From Chitinophagaceae bacterium (GTDB lineage: Bacteria; Bacteroidota; Bacteroidia; Chitinophagales; Chitinophagaceae): 45,078 bases of DNA. The DNA lies in assembly GCA_947447005.1 (NCBI GenBank), contig CANFHO010000009.1, forward strand, positions 1 through 45,078, given 5' to 3'. A program made the translations under genes and the position numbers. Position 1 is the first letter of the stretch. The number at the start of each line of letters is the position of its first letter. The notes below the pieces were generated by a model, which did not search any database, was not told where the DNA came from, and saw only the letters and a program-made list of their open reading frames with translations. This document shows positions 7,396 to 15,878 of the stretch, one piece after another.

Positions 7396-10300
7396 TTATA
7401 AAGTAAGATTGATACCAAAGTTGTATGTAATTGGAGTAATTCCCTTGTTTTCAGGATCAAAATACTTCCAGGTACTGAACACATATGGATTAACCGCGTT
7501 CAAATAAACTTTTGCATTCTCAAATTTCATTTTCTTGCATAGATCAGAAGGAAGTGAATATGCAAGACTGATGTTGTTCAATCTGATGAATGAAGATTTT
7601 CTCCAAACGTTCCAGTTAACGGCACCTGCTGCATTTGAGTTGATCGCTGCATAATCGTTGATTGGGTTTGAAGGAGTCCAATAAGGGCGAACATAGAAGT
7701 TTGACCTGTTGTAAAACTTATCAACATTCTTGGCTTCATTCAACTGGCTGTATTGACCCATTCTTGAATACAAGCTAATTGCGATATCAAAACTCTTGAA
7801 TATTTTGAACTCATTACGCACGTTGAATGAGAAAGATGGAGTTGTGTTACCAAGGAAACCTTTGTCGTTGATGTCATATTTACCATCTCCATTGGTATCC
7901 TTCAATTTGAAGTCACCTGGTTTGTAACCAAAACTTTTCGCTTGCGCGATATCATCCACTTGCCATACACCCGAAATTGGATAATCATAAATTACGTTGA
8001 TGTTTTTGCCAATGAACCAGCCGTTGGCAAGGTCATCTTTCTCAACATAACCTGTAACTTTTCCTGCAGCATCATAAGTTGGAACTGCACCATACAAATG
8101 TTTGATTTCATTTTTATTGGTCCACCAGCTAACACTTGTATTCCAAATGAAGTTTCTCTTCTTCATGATTCCTGCGTTCATCGTAACTTCAAATCCTCTG
8201 TTTTGAACAGCACCCAGGTTACTAAGTACACTGCTGAAACCAGATACGGAAGGTAATGTACGAGACATCAAAAGGTCCTTTGTATCGCGAATATAATAAT
8301 CGAAAGATCCACTGAGTTTACTTCCGAAAATGGCATAATCTATACCAAAGTTCATAGACTCATTCCTTTCCCATTTCAGGTTAGGATTGGCCATGGTGGT
8401 GGTACTTACAGTTGAAACACCTGTAAAAGCTCCAGATGAGTTCACAAATCCATATTTATTAGATGCCAACTGGGCCAATGCAGCATAGCGACCGATTTCC
8501 CTGTTACCATTTTGACCATAAGAAACACGTGCTTTCAAATAGTCAAGCCATTTTTCAGTTCCTTTCATGAATTTTTCTTCATTCACAGCCCATGACAAGG
8601 CAGCTGAAGGGAAGTTAGCGCGGGTATTCTTAGCACCGAAGGCAGAATAACCATCACGACGGATTGTAGTGGTAAGATAATAACGCTTGTTGAAATTATA
8701 GTTCAACCTACCCATCAATGCATCTGCAGTTGAGTATTGATCATCACTACCTACTACTGGAGGAAGTGTAGCAGCACCTATGTTATTGTAACCAAGGTTG
8801 TCGTTTGGAGCAAAGTTTTCAGCATGGATATTTTGAGACCATGACTGGAACTTTTCTGCATTCACAAGACCTGTAACTTCAAAGTTGTGCTTTCCAAAGC
8901 TGCCATTCCAACGCAGGATATTATCAAGTTGCCATTGGTAGGTAGTAGATGAGTTACGATCAACAATACCTTTACGAGCTGAAACAGTAGGGTCGAGTGA
9001 CGACCTTTGATATAAATATCTATAGTTATCAAGCCTTGGCGTAAAGTTCACTTGGTAAGAAAAGCCAAGCGGTAATTTACCTTTCACATAAGCAGAAGCG
9101 AAAATATTATCATATTTCACCATGCGTTTAGCATATGTCTGCTCCATGAATGGATGTGTATTGTTACCTGGGTCATCATTAGGTGAAAGTCTTAAAGTAA
9201 GACCATCATCTGACATATATGAGCCCCATGGGGTAGTTTGCTGCATATCACTCAAACTCACCGTAATAGGGCTTTGATCCCTGTTTGAATATTGAACATT
9301 CATACCAACAGTCATAAACTTGTTAGCAACTGCTTCAACGTTAATACGGGTTCTGAATGTGCTATATTTATCATTGACGGTAAGACCTTCATTCGTAAGA
9401 TAGCCCATAGAGTAATAATAACTCATATTCTCTTTCTTACCTGCAATGCTCACGGTATGATCGTGTTGCAATGAATTGTCATTGTACATCAAATTTTCCC
9501 AATTGAGCATTTTGTTTGCAAGATAATTGTTTACCTCAATTGCCTTAAATTCCAATCTGTTCAACCAAACAGAAACAGGATCTCCTGAAGTAGCACCACC
9601 ACCCAATGCCATCCACTGGGCTGTTGTAAGTCCGCCTGGATTGGTCCTTGGATCTTTAAAGTAGTATTGAATACCAGGTGAGGATATGGAATCTCCTTTA
9701 ACTGCTCCAACTGTTCCAGCCAAACCAGGAATGAACCAATATTTAGACGCAGCCTCATAATCCTGACGGAAAGCAATCAATTCATTTCCATCCAACAAAT
9801 GTGGCTTTTGCTCAATTTTATTCATACCAATATTCGAATTGAACGTAATGGTTGGCTTGCTACCCTTACCTTTCTTGGTAGTAATCAAGATAACACCATT
9901 TGCAGAACGTGCACCAAATACGGCAGCAGAGCTCGCATCTTTCAATACGTCCACTGTTTCAATATCATTTGGATTTACATCCTCAAGTCCGCCATTATAA
10001 ATTACTCCATCCACAACAATCAATGGTGAAGTGGATGCATTCAGAGAAGCTTTACCCCTTACAAGTAAACCGGCATTGCTACCTTTTGTACTTGCATCCA
10101 TACCTACATCCAGACCTGCCACGTTACCACGCAACAAATCTTGTACTGAACGAGGGTTTTGATTTTCAAGTTGTGTAGCTTTTACTTGTGCAACAGCACC
10201 AGTAAGATCCTTTTTGGTTTGGGTACCATACCCTACTACCACAACATCCGCCAAAACAGAAGGTTGCTCAGTAAGTGCTACTGTAACGCCTGTTCTGCCT

Positions 10301-10629
10301 TTAGAAACAGAATATTCCTTGTTGGCAAAACCAGTAAATGTAAAAATCAATACAGCATTGTCTGCTACATTGTCAAGAGCGAATTCTCCTTTTGCATTTG
10401 TTGTTGTTCCTTTCAAAGAACCACGAACAGTAATTGTTACACCTTCCAAAGGTGCTTTTTTAGAATCTGTCACGACTCCTTTCACAGGACCGTTTGCGAA
10501 TCTGGTTGTTGCAATGGAGCCTTTCTCATTGATTCCGTGCGCAATCGATTGCATGGATGTTAAGGCAAATACAGCCAACAGTAATGGGCCGTGCATACAA
10601 TGCCTTAAGCGTTTGTTTGCTTTTGTCAT
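7396..10629 (-). CDS. SusC/RagA-family TonB-dependent outer-membrane transporter
   Basis: A 1077-residue SusC homologue. After an N-terminal signal (to about residue 32) comes a carboxypeptidase-regulatory-like domain (about 47-125: GVVTDSKKAPLEGVTITVRG). A TonB-box-like ADVVVVGYGTQ follows, then the plug (SVQDLLRGNVAGLDV, IVVDGVIYNGG, VLKDASSAAVFGARSANGVILITTKKG; about 130-255) and a long beta-barrel ending in an aromatic-poor NFGINLTL strand. It imports oligosaccharides with SusD using TonB energy. It is the first gene of the susCD unit. A LacI-type palindrome lies 105 bp upstream in the divergent control region shared with the ThuA gene. There is no anti-sigma/ECF or hybrid two-component gene adjacent, so LacI-type control seems likely. 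Confidence 0.96.
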   Translation of the reverse strand: MTKANKRLRHCMHGPLLLAVFALTSMQSIAHGINEKGSIATTRFANGPVKGVVTDSKKAPLEGVTITVRGSLKGTTTNAKGEFALDNVADNAVLIFTFTGFANKEYSVSKGRTGVTVALTEQPSVLADVVVVGYGTQTKKDLTGAVAQVKATQLENQNPRSVQDLLRGNVAGLDVGMDASTKGSNAGLLVRGKASLNASTSPLIVVDGVIYNGGLEDVNPNDIETVDVLKDASSAAVFGARSANGVILITTKKGKGSKPTITFNSNIGMNKIEQKPHLLDGNELIAFRQDYEAASKYWFIPGLAGTVGAVKGDSISSPGIQYYFKDPRTNPGGLTTAQWMALGGGATSGDPVSVWLNRLEFKAIEVNNYLANKMLNWENLMYNDNSLQHDHTVSIAGKKENMSYYYSMGYLTNEGLTVNDKYSTFRTRINVEAVANKFMTVGMNVQYSNRDQSPITVSLSDMQQTTPWGSYMSDDGLTLRLSPNDDPGNNTHPFMEQTYAKRMVKYDNIFASAYVKGKLPLGFSYQVNFTPRLDNYRYLYQRSSLDPTVSARKGIVDRNSSTTYQWQLDNILRWNGSFGKHNFEVTGLVNAEKFQSWSQNIHAENFAPNDNLGYNNIGAATLPPVVGSDDQYSTADALMGRLNYNFNKRYYLTTTIRRDGYSAFGAKNTRANFPSAALSWAVNEEKFMKGTEKWLDYLKARVSYGQNGNREIGRYAALAQLASNKYGFVNSSGAFTGVSTVSTTTMANPNLKWERNESMNFGIDYAIFGSKLSGSFDYYIRDTKDLLMSRTLPSVSGFSSVLSNLGAVQNRGFEVTMNAGIMKKRNFIWNTSVSWWTNKNEIKHLYGAVPTYDAAGKVTGYVEKDDLANGWFIGKNINVIYDYPISGVWQVDDIAQAKSFGYKPGDFKLKDTNGDGKYDINDKGFLGNTTPSFSFNVRNEFKIFKSFDIAISLYSRMGQYSQLNEAKNVDKFYNRSNFYVRPYWTPSNPINDYAAINSNAAGAVNWNVWRKSSFIRLNNISLAYSLPSDLCKKMKFENAKVYLNAVNPYVFSTWKYFDPENKGITPITYNFGINLTL

Positions 10630-10733
10630 ATGGCAATTTTAAATTTTGGTTAAGAACAAGACAATCTATCTCGTCAAAATGCTGTCTGAAAATAGAATCT
10701 TTTTAACATACTAAAACTTTTAGATATCGGTTA

Positions 10734-10758
10734 TTTTTACTATAACGTTTTCGTAAAT
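10734..10758. promoter_or_regulatory. Putative LacI-family operator between susC and the ThuA gene
   Basis: The site starts TTTTTAC, has a centre TAACG and ends TTTTCGTAAA, with a central CG as in LacI/CcpA operators. It matches the palindrome at 23581-23610 at 21 of 24 aligned positions. It sits in the 252-bp divergent gap, 105 bp before susC and about 124 bp before the ThuA start, so it could control both transcripts. The rest of the gap shows no other recognisable element. Confidence 0.65.
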
Positions 10759-10881
10759 ATGGAGGTATTCACCAAAATCCTTTCTGAAATTGCATATATG
10801 AAATTTATGTTGTTGTTCAGTCTACAATAATTTAAATTGCTTTATCATCTATTTTTTCTTAACAATTGCCAAATCAAAATC

Positions 10882-11706
10882 ATGTTGTACAGACCCTTTT
10901 CTTTTCTTCTATTACTTTTGATGTCCTTTTCGGTGATGGGACAAACAACAAAGCCAAAACCAACGTCTATCCTTGTTTATACAAAAAACGGCAAGGGGTA
11001 TATACATGATAATATCCCTTCAGCTGTGGAAGCACTGAAAAAAATTGCTTCAGAGCAGAAATACAAGATAGAAGTATCTGACGACCCTTCCGTTTTCAGT
11101 GAAAAAAATCTTTCAAAATATACCTTGCTTGTTTTCCCTAGCACCAACAATGATGTTTTTGAAAATGATGAGCAAAGACTCGCATTTAGAAGATATATGG
11201 AAGCTGGTGGATGTTTTGTTGGACTACACTCCGTTACCGGAACAGAAAGAAACTGGACATGGTTCAAAATGATGCTCGGATGCACATTCGCATGGCATGC
11301 CAAATTTCAAAAATTCACCGTCAGAAAACTGGATGCAGATCATCCTTCCATGAAAGGGGTTCCATTGAATTGGGAACGTGAGGATGAATGTTATTTTGGA
11401 AAGGAACTATACCCTGTTACACATGTAATGATGGCTCATAAAATAACAACACTTCAACCAGATCAAATGGATTTGGTGAAGAAAAATGCAGGTGGATACG
11501 CTGAATACTATCCTTCTGTATGGTATAACCATTTCCAGGGAGGTCATGTATGGGTTTCAACCGTTGGTCATAGCAAAGAAACCTACAGTGATCCGATTTA
11601 TGTAAATCACTTGTTGCAGGGAATTAAATTCATGATTACCCAATATAAAGGTATCGATTACACAAAAGCCTATGCTAACCACCACGATGATGATATCAAA
11701 AACTAA
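10882..11706 (+). CDS. Exported ThuA-domain protein
   Basis: A 274-residue ThuA-like protein (glutamine-amidotransferase-like fold). The chosen ATG gives a clean signal peptide (MLYRPFSFLLLLLMSFSVMGQ). The reading frame extends 15 codons further upstream only through a TTG start that would spoil it. The domain opens SILVYTKNGKGYIHDNIPSAVEAL and includes the conserved EAGGCFVGLHSVTGTERNWTWF stretch and the C-terminal GGHVWVSTVGHSKETY. ThuA proteins recur in Bacteroidota beside Gfo/Idh/MocA oxidoreductases and DUF1080 proteins and are implicated in keto-sugar metabolism. The chemistry of this one is not established. It heads a plus-strand operon and probably acts in the periplasm. The gap to the next gene is 26 bp. 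Confidence 0.9.
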   Translation: MLYRPFSFLLLLLMSFSVMGQTTKPKPTSILVYTKNGKGYIHDNIPSAVEALKKIASEQKYKIEVSDDPSVFSEKNLSKYTLLVFPSTNNDVFENDEQRLAFRRYMEAGGCFVGLHSVTGTERNWTWFKMMLGCTFAWHAKFQKFTVRKLDADHPSMKGVPLNWEREDECYFGKELYPVTHVMMAHKITTLQPDQMDLVKKNAGGYAEYYPSVWYNHFQGGHVWVSTVGHSKETYSDPIYVNHLLQGIKFMITQYKGIDYTKAYANHHDDDIKN

Positions 11707-11732
11707 TCAATCACACATAAAGTAAATTAGAA

Positions 11733-13085
11733 ATGAAGATCTGGAAAAACGTAATTGCTGCTGCATTGATTCCCAATTTGATCATGGCACAAGAAAAAAT
11801 AAAATTCATCACTCTTGATCCTGGACATTTTCATGCGGCCTTGGTGCAAAAATCAATGTATCCGGTTGTTGACAATACCGTTCATGTGTATGCAGAGCAA
11901 GGCAATGATTTGAAGTGGCACCTCGATAGAATCAATGGATACAATACACGTGCTGCAGAACCAACACGATGGAAGGAAGAAATATATACAGGCAAGGATT
12001 TCTTTCAGAAAATGATCTCTGAGAAAAAAGGCAATGTAGTGGTATTGGCAGGGAACAATCGCTTGAAAACAAGCTATATCAATGAATCTGTGAAAAACGG
12101 CTTGAATGTTTTTGCAGACAAACCGATGGTCATTGACGATGCCGGTTTTAATCTCTTGAAATCAGCATTTGTAACTGCCCAAAAGAATCATGTTCAGATT
12201 TATGATATCATGACGGAACGATATGAAATCACAACCATGCTTCAACGGGCTTTCTCAATGGTTCCTGACGTGTTTGGTACACTTGAAAAAGGTACGACAG
12301 ATGATCCGGCAGTTACTAAAGAAAGTGTACATCATTTTTACAAATATGTATCTGGATCTGTGCTCACTCGTCCGGCCTGGTTCTTTGATGTAAAACAAGA
12401 AGGAGAAGGTATTGTAGACGTTACAACACATCTGGTTGATTTGGTTCAGTGGGAATGCTTCCCGGAAAAAATCATCAACTACACAAAGGATATTAAGATG
12501 ATTCAATCAAAAAGCTGGGCAACAAAGCTCACCCCCGATGAATTCAAATTGGTCACAAAAGAAACAACCATACCTGCATATCTGAAAAGCATTCAGGATA
12601 AAGAGGGCAATCTGGATGTTCTTTCAAATGGAGCATTCACCTATCAGATCAATGGTTTATTTGCAAAGGTATCTGTTATATGGAATTACAAAGCACCTGA
12701 AGGAACAGGCGACACACATTATTCATTGATGAGAGGCACCAATGCATCGCTGATTATTCGCCAGGGTGAAGAGCAAAAATTCAAACCTACCCTGTACATT
12801 GAACCGCGAAAGATTGATGGAATAACAGCAATAAATATTGAAAAAGCAGTCGCCGAAATCAATAAAAAATTCCCAGGTATTTCAGTCATCAAAAATGACA
12901 AAGGCTGGGAAGTAATTATTCCAGAAAAATACAAAGAAGTACATGAAACACACTTTGCAAGGGTAACCGAGAAATATTTGGATTATCTTCAAAACAAGAA
13001 TATGCCTGCTTGGGAGGTTCCCAACATGCTGGCAAAATATTATACAACAACCCTTGCGAGGAAATTCGCAAAACAGCAAAAATGA
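11733..13085 (+). CDS. Gfo/Idh/MocA-like protein with putative oxidoreductase C-terminal domain
   Basis: A 450-residue exported protein. The signal peptide is MKIWKNVIAAALIPNLIMAQ. The N-terminal domain is Rossmann-like (FITLDPGHFHAALVQKSM, VVVLAGNNRLK), but the usual EKP signature is DKP (FADKPMVIDD, K130). The C-terminal part (ITTMLQRAFS, VSGSVLTRPAWFFDVKQEGEGIVDVTTHLVD, EVHETHFARVTEKYLDYL) fits the putative oxidoreductase C-terminal family. The opening motif is not a classic GxGxxG, so cofactor binding may be altered. The stop overlaps the start of the next gene by ATGA, indicating translational coupling. It was probably recruited with ThuA and DUF1080 for keto-sugar chemistry in the periplasm (inference). 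Confidence 0.85.
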   Translation: MKIWKNVIAAALIPNLIMAQEKIKFITLDPGHFHAALVQKSMYPVVDNTVHVYAEQGNDLKWHLDRINGYNTRAAEPTRWKEEIYTGKDFFQKMISEKKGNVVVLAGNNRLKTSYINESVKNGLNVFADKPMVIDDAGFNLLKSAFVTAQKNHVQIYDIMTERYEITTMLQRAFSMVPDVFGTLEKGTTDDPAVTKESVHHFYKYVSGSVLTRPAWFFDVKQEGEGIVDVTTHLVDLVQWECFPEKIINYTKDIKMIQSKSWATKLTPDEFKLVTKETTIPAYLKSIQDKEGNLDVLSNGAFTYQINGLFAKVSVIWNYKAPEGTGDTHYSLMRGTNASLIIRQGEEQKFKPTLYIEPRKIDGITAINIEKAVAEINKKFPGISVIKNDKGWEVIIPEKYKEVHETHFARVTEKYLDYLQNKNMPAWEVPNMLAKYYTTTLARKFAKQQK

Positions 13086-13672
13086 AAAAAATAACATTTG
13101 TCTTACTTTATTGCTTTCTTTTGGCAAATGGATTACATGCCCAAATAAAAACCATTGATCCATCAAACGGAAGTGTAGCAAAAACGATACAGGACTTGCT
13201 TCGCGCTGTTCCAGGAGTTGAAATAAGTATGTCGAATGGCGGCAAACTGAATAACCAGATTTTCATACGAGGTGTTGGAAGTTTAAGACTCACTACTCCA
13301 GCACTCATTGTAGTTGACAAAGCAGTGTTTCAGGGAGATTTATCTAATATCAATCCCATGGATGTTGCAGATATCACGGTATTGAAAGATGCTGCATCTG
13401 CCGCAGTCTATGGATCACAGGCATCCGGAGGTGTAATCGTTATTACCACCAAATCCGGAAAAGGATATATTCCTCCTGCCGTCACTGAATATCAAAAATC
13501 TGCATATAAATATTTCATTGAAAAGCAGACTGCACTTGACATTCATGGACTAGACGATAAAGTGATTGCATCAGGCGTTATCAAACTTGAATCAGATAGT
13601 TCCATACAAATCAAAAAGAAAATCATACTCAAAAAAGATATTTCAAGAGTTTCAATCATACCAGAACAATAA
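13082..13672 (+). CDS. Stand-alone TonB-receptor plug-domain protein (no barrel)
   Basis: A 196-residue exported protein. A signal peptide (MKKITFVLLYCFLLANGLHAQ) is followed directly by a plug-like domain closely resembling that of SusC: TIQDLLRAVPGVEISMSNGG, FIRGVGSLRL, ALIVVDKAVFQGDLSNINP and ITVLKDAASAAVYGSQASGGVIVITTKSG (about residues 37-140). After the plug only about 55 residues remain (VIKLESDSSIQIKKKIILKKDISRV), with no beta-barrel. The start at 13082 overlaps the preceding stop as ATGA, and five bases separate it from uxuA, so it is an integral member of the operon. There is no frameshift or long remnant barrel downstream, so it looks like a designed small protein rather than a broken susC. 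The role is unknown. It could interact with SusC/SusD or bind ligand in the periplasm. Confidence 0.88.
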   Translation: MKKITFVLLYCFLLANGLHAQIKTIDPSNGSVAKTIQDLLRAVPGVEISMSNGGKLNNQIFIRGVGSLRLTTPALIVVDKAVFQGDLSNINPMDVADITVLKDAASAAVYGSQASGGVIVITTKSGKGYIPPAVTEYQKSAYKYFIEKQTALDIHGLDDKVIASGVIKLESDSSIQIKKKIILKKDISRVSIIPEQ

Positions 13673-13677
13673 AAACA

Positions 13678-14844
13678 ATGAAAGAACTTAGACAGACATG
13701 GAGGTGGTTCGGACCAAACGACCCCGTATCATTGCAAGATGTAAAACAAACAGGTGCACAGGGTATTGTAACTGCACTGCACCATGTTCCTCACGGTGAA
13801 GTATGGACTTATGAAGAGATCATGGAAAGAAAAAACCTAATTGAATCATACGGACTTACCTGGGATGTAGTAGAAAGTGTTACCATCCATGAAGAAATCA
13901 AAACCAGGACAGGCAATTTCCAGGAATGGATTGACAAATACAAGGAAAGCCTGAGAAACCTTGCCAAAGCTGGTTTGCGCGTGATTACGTATAATTTTAT
14001 GCCAGTAAATGACTGGACCAGAACTAATTTAGATTTTGAGATGCCAGATGGATCCAAAGCCCTTTATTTCAATTGGGTTGATCTGGCAGTATTTGACATT
14101 TACATCCTTCAAAGAAAAAATGCAGAGGCCTCCTACCCTAGTCATGTGGTGGAAGAAGCAAAAACAAGGCATGCTGCATACCCACAAGAGAAACTGGATG
14201 AGATTGCGGGTGTTGTTATGTTTGGTATCCCAGGTGAGCTGAAAATCACAGTTGAGAGCATGCGTGAAAAATTATCGAGGTACGATGATATCAATGCAGA
14301 TGTGTTAAGAAGCAACCTTGTATATTTTTTACAGCAAATAACACCATTGTGTGATGAGCTTGGTCTACAAATGGCAATTCACCCAGACGACCCTCCTGTT
14401 GATATTCTTGGACTTCCACGTATCATGAAAAATCTGGAAGATGCAGAATTTATTTTGAATGCTGTTCCCAATGAAAGCAATGGAATTTGTTTTTGCACCG
14501 GATCCTTTGGTGCTAATCCAAATAACGACCTTCCTGCAATGGCCAAAAAACTGGGTAAGAAAATTCATTTCATACATCTCAGAAATACCAAAAGAGATGC
14601 TCAGGGAAATTTCTTTGAAGATGATCATTTGGGAGGCGACACAGATATGTATGCTGTAATGAAAGAATTGCTGCTCATACAACAGGATGTTCCGAACCAA
14701 ATATCATTCAGACCTGATCATGGGCATCAAATGATTGATGACCTGAAGAAAGTTACAAACCCCGGTTATTCTTGCATTGGAAGACTCAGAGGTCTTGCTG
14801 AATTGAGGGGATTGCAGTTGGGTATTTTAAGATCAATGCAATAG
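13678..14844 (+). CDS. uxuA: Mannonate dehydratase
   Basis: UxuA dehydrates D-mannonate to 2-keto-3-deoxy-D-gluconate in the cytosol, using Fe2+ or Mn2+. The 388-residue length is typical. Characteristic segments are [22 protein letters not shown] at the N-terminus, [11 protein letters not shown] (about 33-43), [14 protein letters not shown] (about 106-119), [22 protein letters not shown] and the metal-site region [11 protein letters not shown] with FRPDHGHQM near the C-terminus. It sits five bases after the plug gene. The TAG stop is the first three bases of a TAGGCAR heptamer array. It links fructuronate reductase (next gene) to KdgK. Confidence 0.97.
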   Translation: MKELRQTWRWFGPNDPVSLQDVKQTGAQGIVTALHHVPHGEVWTYEEIMERKNLIESYGLTWDVVESVTIHEEIKTRTGNFQEWIDKYKESLRNLAKAGLRVITYNFMPVNDWTRTNLDFEMPDGSKALYFNWVDLAVFDIYILQRKNAEASYPSHVVEEAKTRHAAYPQEKLDEIAGVVMFGIPGELKITVESMREKLSRYDDINADVLRSNLVYFLQQITPLCDELGLQMAIHPDDPPVDILGLPRIMKNLEDAEFILNAVPNESNGICFCTGSFGANPNNDLPAMAKKLGKKIHFIHLRNTKRDAQGNFFEDDHLGGDTDMYAVMKELLLIQQDVPNQISFRPDHGHQMIDDLKKVTNPGYSCIGRLRGLAELRGLQLGILRSMQ

Positions 14845-14911
14845 GCAATAGGCAGTAGGCAGTAGGCAGTAGGCAATAGGCAATAGGCAATAGGCAACAA
14901 GCAGAAGACAG
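14842..14911 (+). repeat. TAGGCAR heptamer tandem array after uxuA
   Basis: Eight perfect head-to-tail heptamers of the form TAGGCAA or TAGGCAG run from 14842 to 14897, followed by two degenerate units (CAAGCAG, AAGACAG). The first TAG is the uxuA stop codon. Unlike the arrays at 1391 and 40281, there is no inverted partner arm. The array lies in the mRNA between uxuA and uxuB. Confidence 0.9.
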
Positions 14912-14917
14912 ATGCTT

Positions 14918-14943
14918 AATAGCTATATCGTTTTCGTAATTTA
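14918..14943. promoter_or_regulatory. Putative LacI-family operator upstream of uxuB
   Basis: The core CTATATCGTTTTCGTAAT (14923-14940) matches the susC/ThuA site (CTATAACGTTTTCGTAAA) at 16 of 18 positions, with the same central CG and right half-site TTTTCGTAA. The left half is more degenerate. It lies between the heptamer array and a hairpin that directly precedes uxuB. Confidence 0.55.
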
Positions 14944-14959
14944 TTCTCATAGAACATAC

Positions 14960-14996
14960 AATCGCCGCCTTAAACAGGTGGCGATTTCTTATTTTT
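14960..14996 (+). terminator. Hairpin terminator or attenuator immediately before uxuB
   Basis: AATCGCCGCC (14960-14969) pairs with GGTGGCGATT (14977-14986) around a seven-base loop, with one G-U type pair, followed by TCTTATTTTT. The T-rich tail ends about six bases before the uxuB ATG, leaving no room for another promoter. Either it terminates the uxuA transcript and uxuB depends on read-through, or it acts as a conditional attenuator below the operator at 14918-14943. Confidence 0.7.
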
Positions 14997-15001
14997 AAAA
15001 C

Positions 15002-15820
15002 ATGAATTACGCAGATATTTTTTCTTTGAAAGACAAGGTTATCGTAGTAACCGGAGGAACCGGTATTCTTGGAAAGGCTTTTGTTGATGGTATTGTTGCC
15101 CATGGTGGCAAAGTGGCTATTGTAGGTCGCAATGAAACAGAAGGTAACAGACGTGCAGACGACATAAATCAACATGGAGGTGATGCCATTTTTGTAAAAA
15201 CGGATGTTTTGAATGAAACAGATGTAGAAAACCTCAGAGATACTGTACTCACAAAATTTGGCAGAATCGACGGACTTGTAAATGGCGCTGGCGGTAATAT
15301 GCCACAAGGCATCATCATGCCAGATCAGGATGTATTCGAAATGAGTATCGACGGTATGAAACAAGTACTTGATTTAAACCTTTGGGGCACCATCATCCCT
15401 ACCAAGATTCTTGGCGCAGCCATGAAAACCAATGGGGGAAGCATTGTAAATATTTCCTCTGTAAGTTCCAAGCAGGTCATCACAAGAGTAATGGGATATA
15501 GTATCGGCAAAGCAGGTGTTGACTGCTTTACAAAATGGATGGCAGTGGAAGTTGCGAGAAGACATGGTGATAAACTACGCATCAATTCTATCATGCCTGG
15601 TTTCTTCCTCACTGAACAAAACAGAAAATTGCTCACCAACGAAGATGGTTCTTATACTGAAAGAGGAAATCTCGTTGTAAAGAAAACGCCATACCAAAGA
15701 ATGGGTAACCCAAGTGAGCTGGTAGGTGCACTGATTTACCTTTTAAGTGATGCATCAAAATTTGTGAATGGCCAGGATCTTGGAGTAGATGGTGGCTTTA
15801 CTGTGTTTGGTGGTGTATAA
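15002..15820 (+). CDS. uxuB: SDR-family D-mannonate oxidoreductase (fructuronate reductase, YjmF type)
   Basis: A 272-residue short-chain dehydrogenase. It has the cofactor motif TGGTGILG (about 18-25), the GAGGN element, and the catalytic Ser-Tyr-Lys set in ISSVSSKQVITRVMGYSIGKAG (Y166, K170). The C-terminal stretch GFFLTEQNRKLLTNEDGSYTERG and the ending VDGGFTVFGGV resemble the Bacillus YjmF (UxuB) group rather than the shorter KduD enzymes. Position between uxuA and other uronate genes, with uxaC in the same locus, supports reduction of D-fructuronate to D-mannonate. KduD activity (2-keto-3-deoxygluconate dehydrogenase) is the alternative and would pair with kduI. The start is ATG 15002, directly after the hairpin. 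Confidence 0.82.
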   Translation: MNYADIFSLKDKVIVVTGGTGILGKAFVDGIVAHGGKVAIVGRNETEGNRRADDINQHGGDAIFVKTDVLNETDVENLRDTVLTKFGRIDGLVNGAGGNMPQGIIMPDQDVFEMSIDGMKQVLDLNLWGTIIPTKILGAAMKTNGGSIVNISSVSSKQVITRVMGYSIGKAGVDCFTKWMAVEVARRHGDKLRINSIMPGFFLTEQNRKLLTNEDGSYTERGNLVVKKTPYQRMGNPSELVGALIYLLSDASKFVNGQDLGVDGGFTVFGGV

Positions 15821-15878
15821 TTTCGATGCCCAATTATCGATGATCAATTTTTTAAATTTTACTGACAAATAACAACAC

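Noticed and set aside
13010-13081. A longer N-terminus for the plug protein
   Set aside because: The extension lies within the end of the preceding gene and would remove the clean signal peptide that starts at 13082.
14842-14911. A CRISPR-like array
   Set aside because: Units are seven bases and contiguous, with no unique spacers of 25-40 bases and no cas genes nearby.
15002-15820. Assignment of the SDR as kduD
   Set aside because: Length and the C-terminal GFFLTEQNRKLL and VDGGFTVFGGV segments fit the YjmF/UxuB group better. KduD is kept only as an alternative.
15821-15878. A further short inverted repeat (AATTATCGATGATCAATT) before the DUF1080 gene
   Set aside because: The stem is short and AT-rich with no T tail and only a vague likeness to the other arrays, so it was not listed as a feature.
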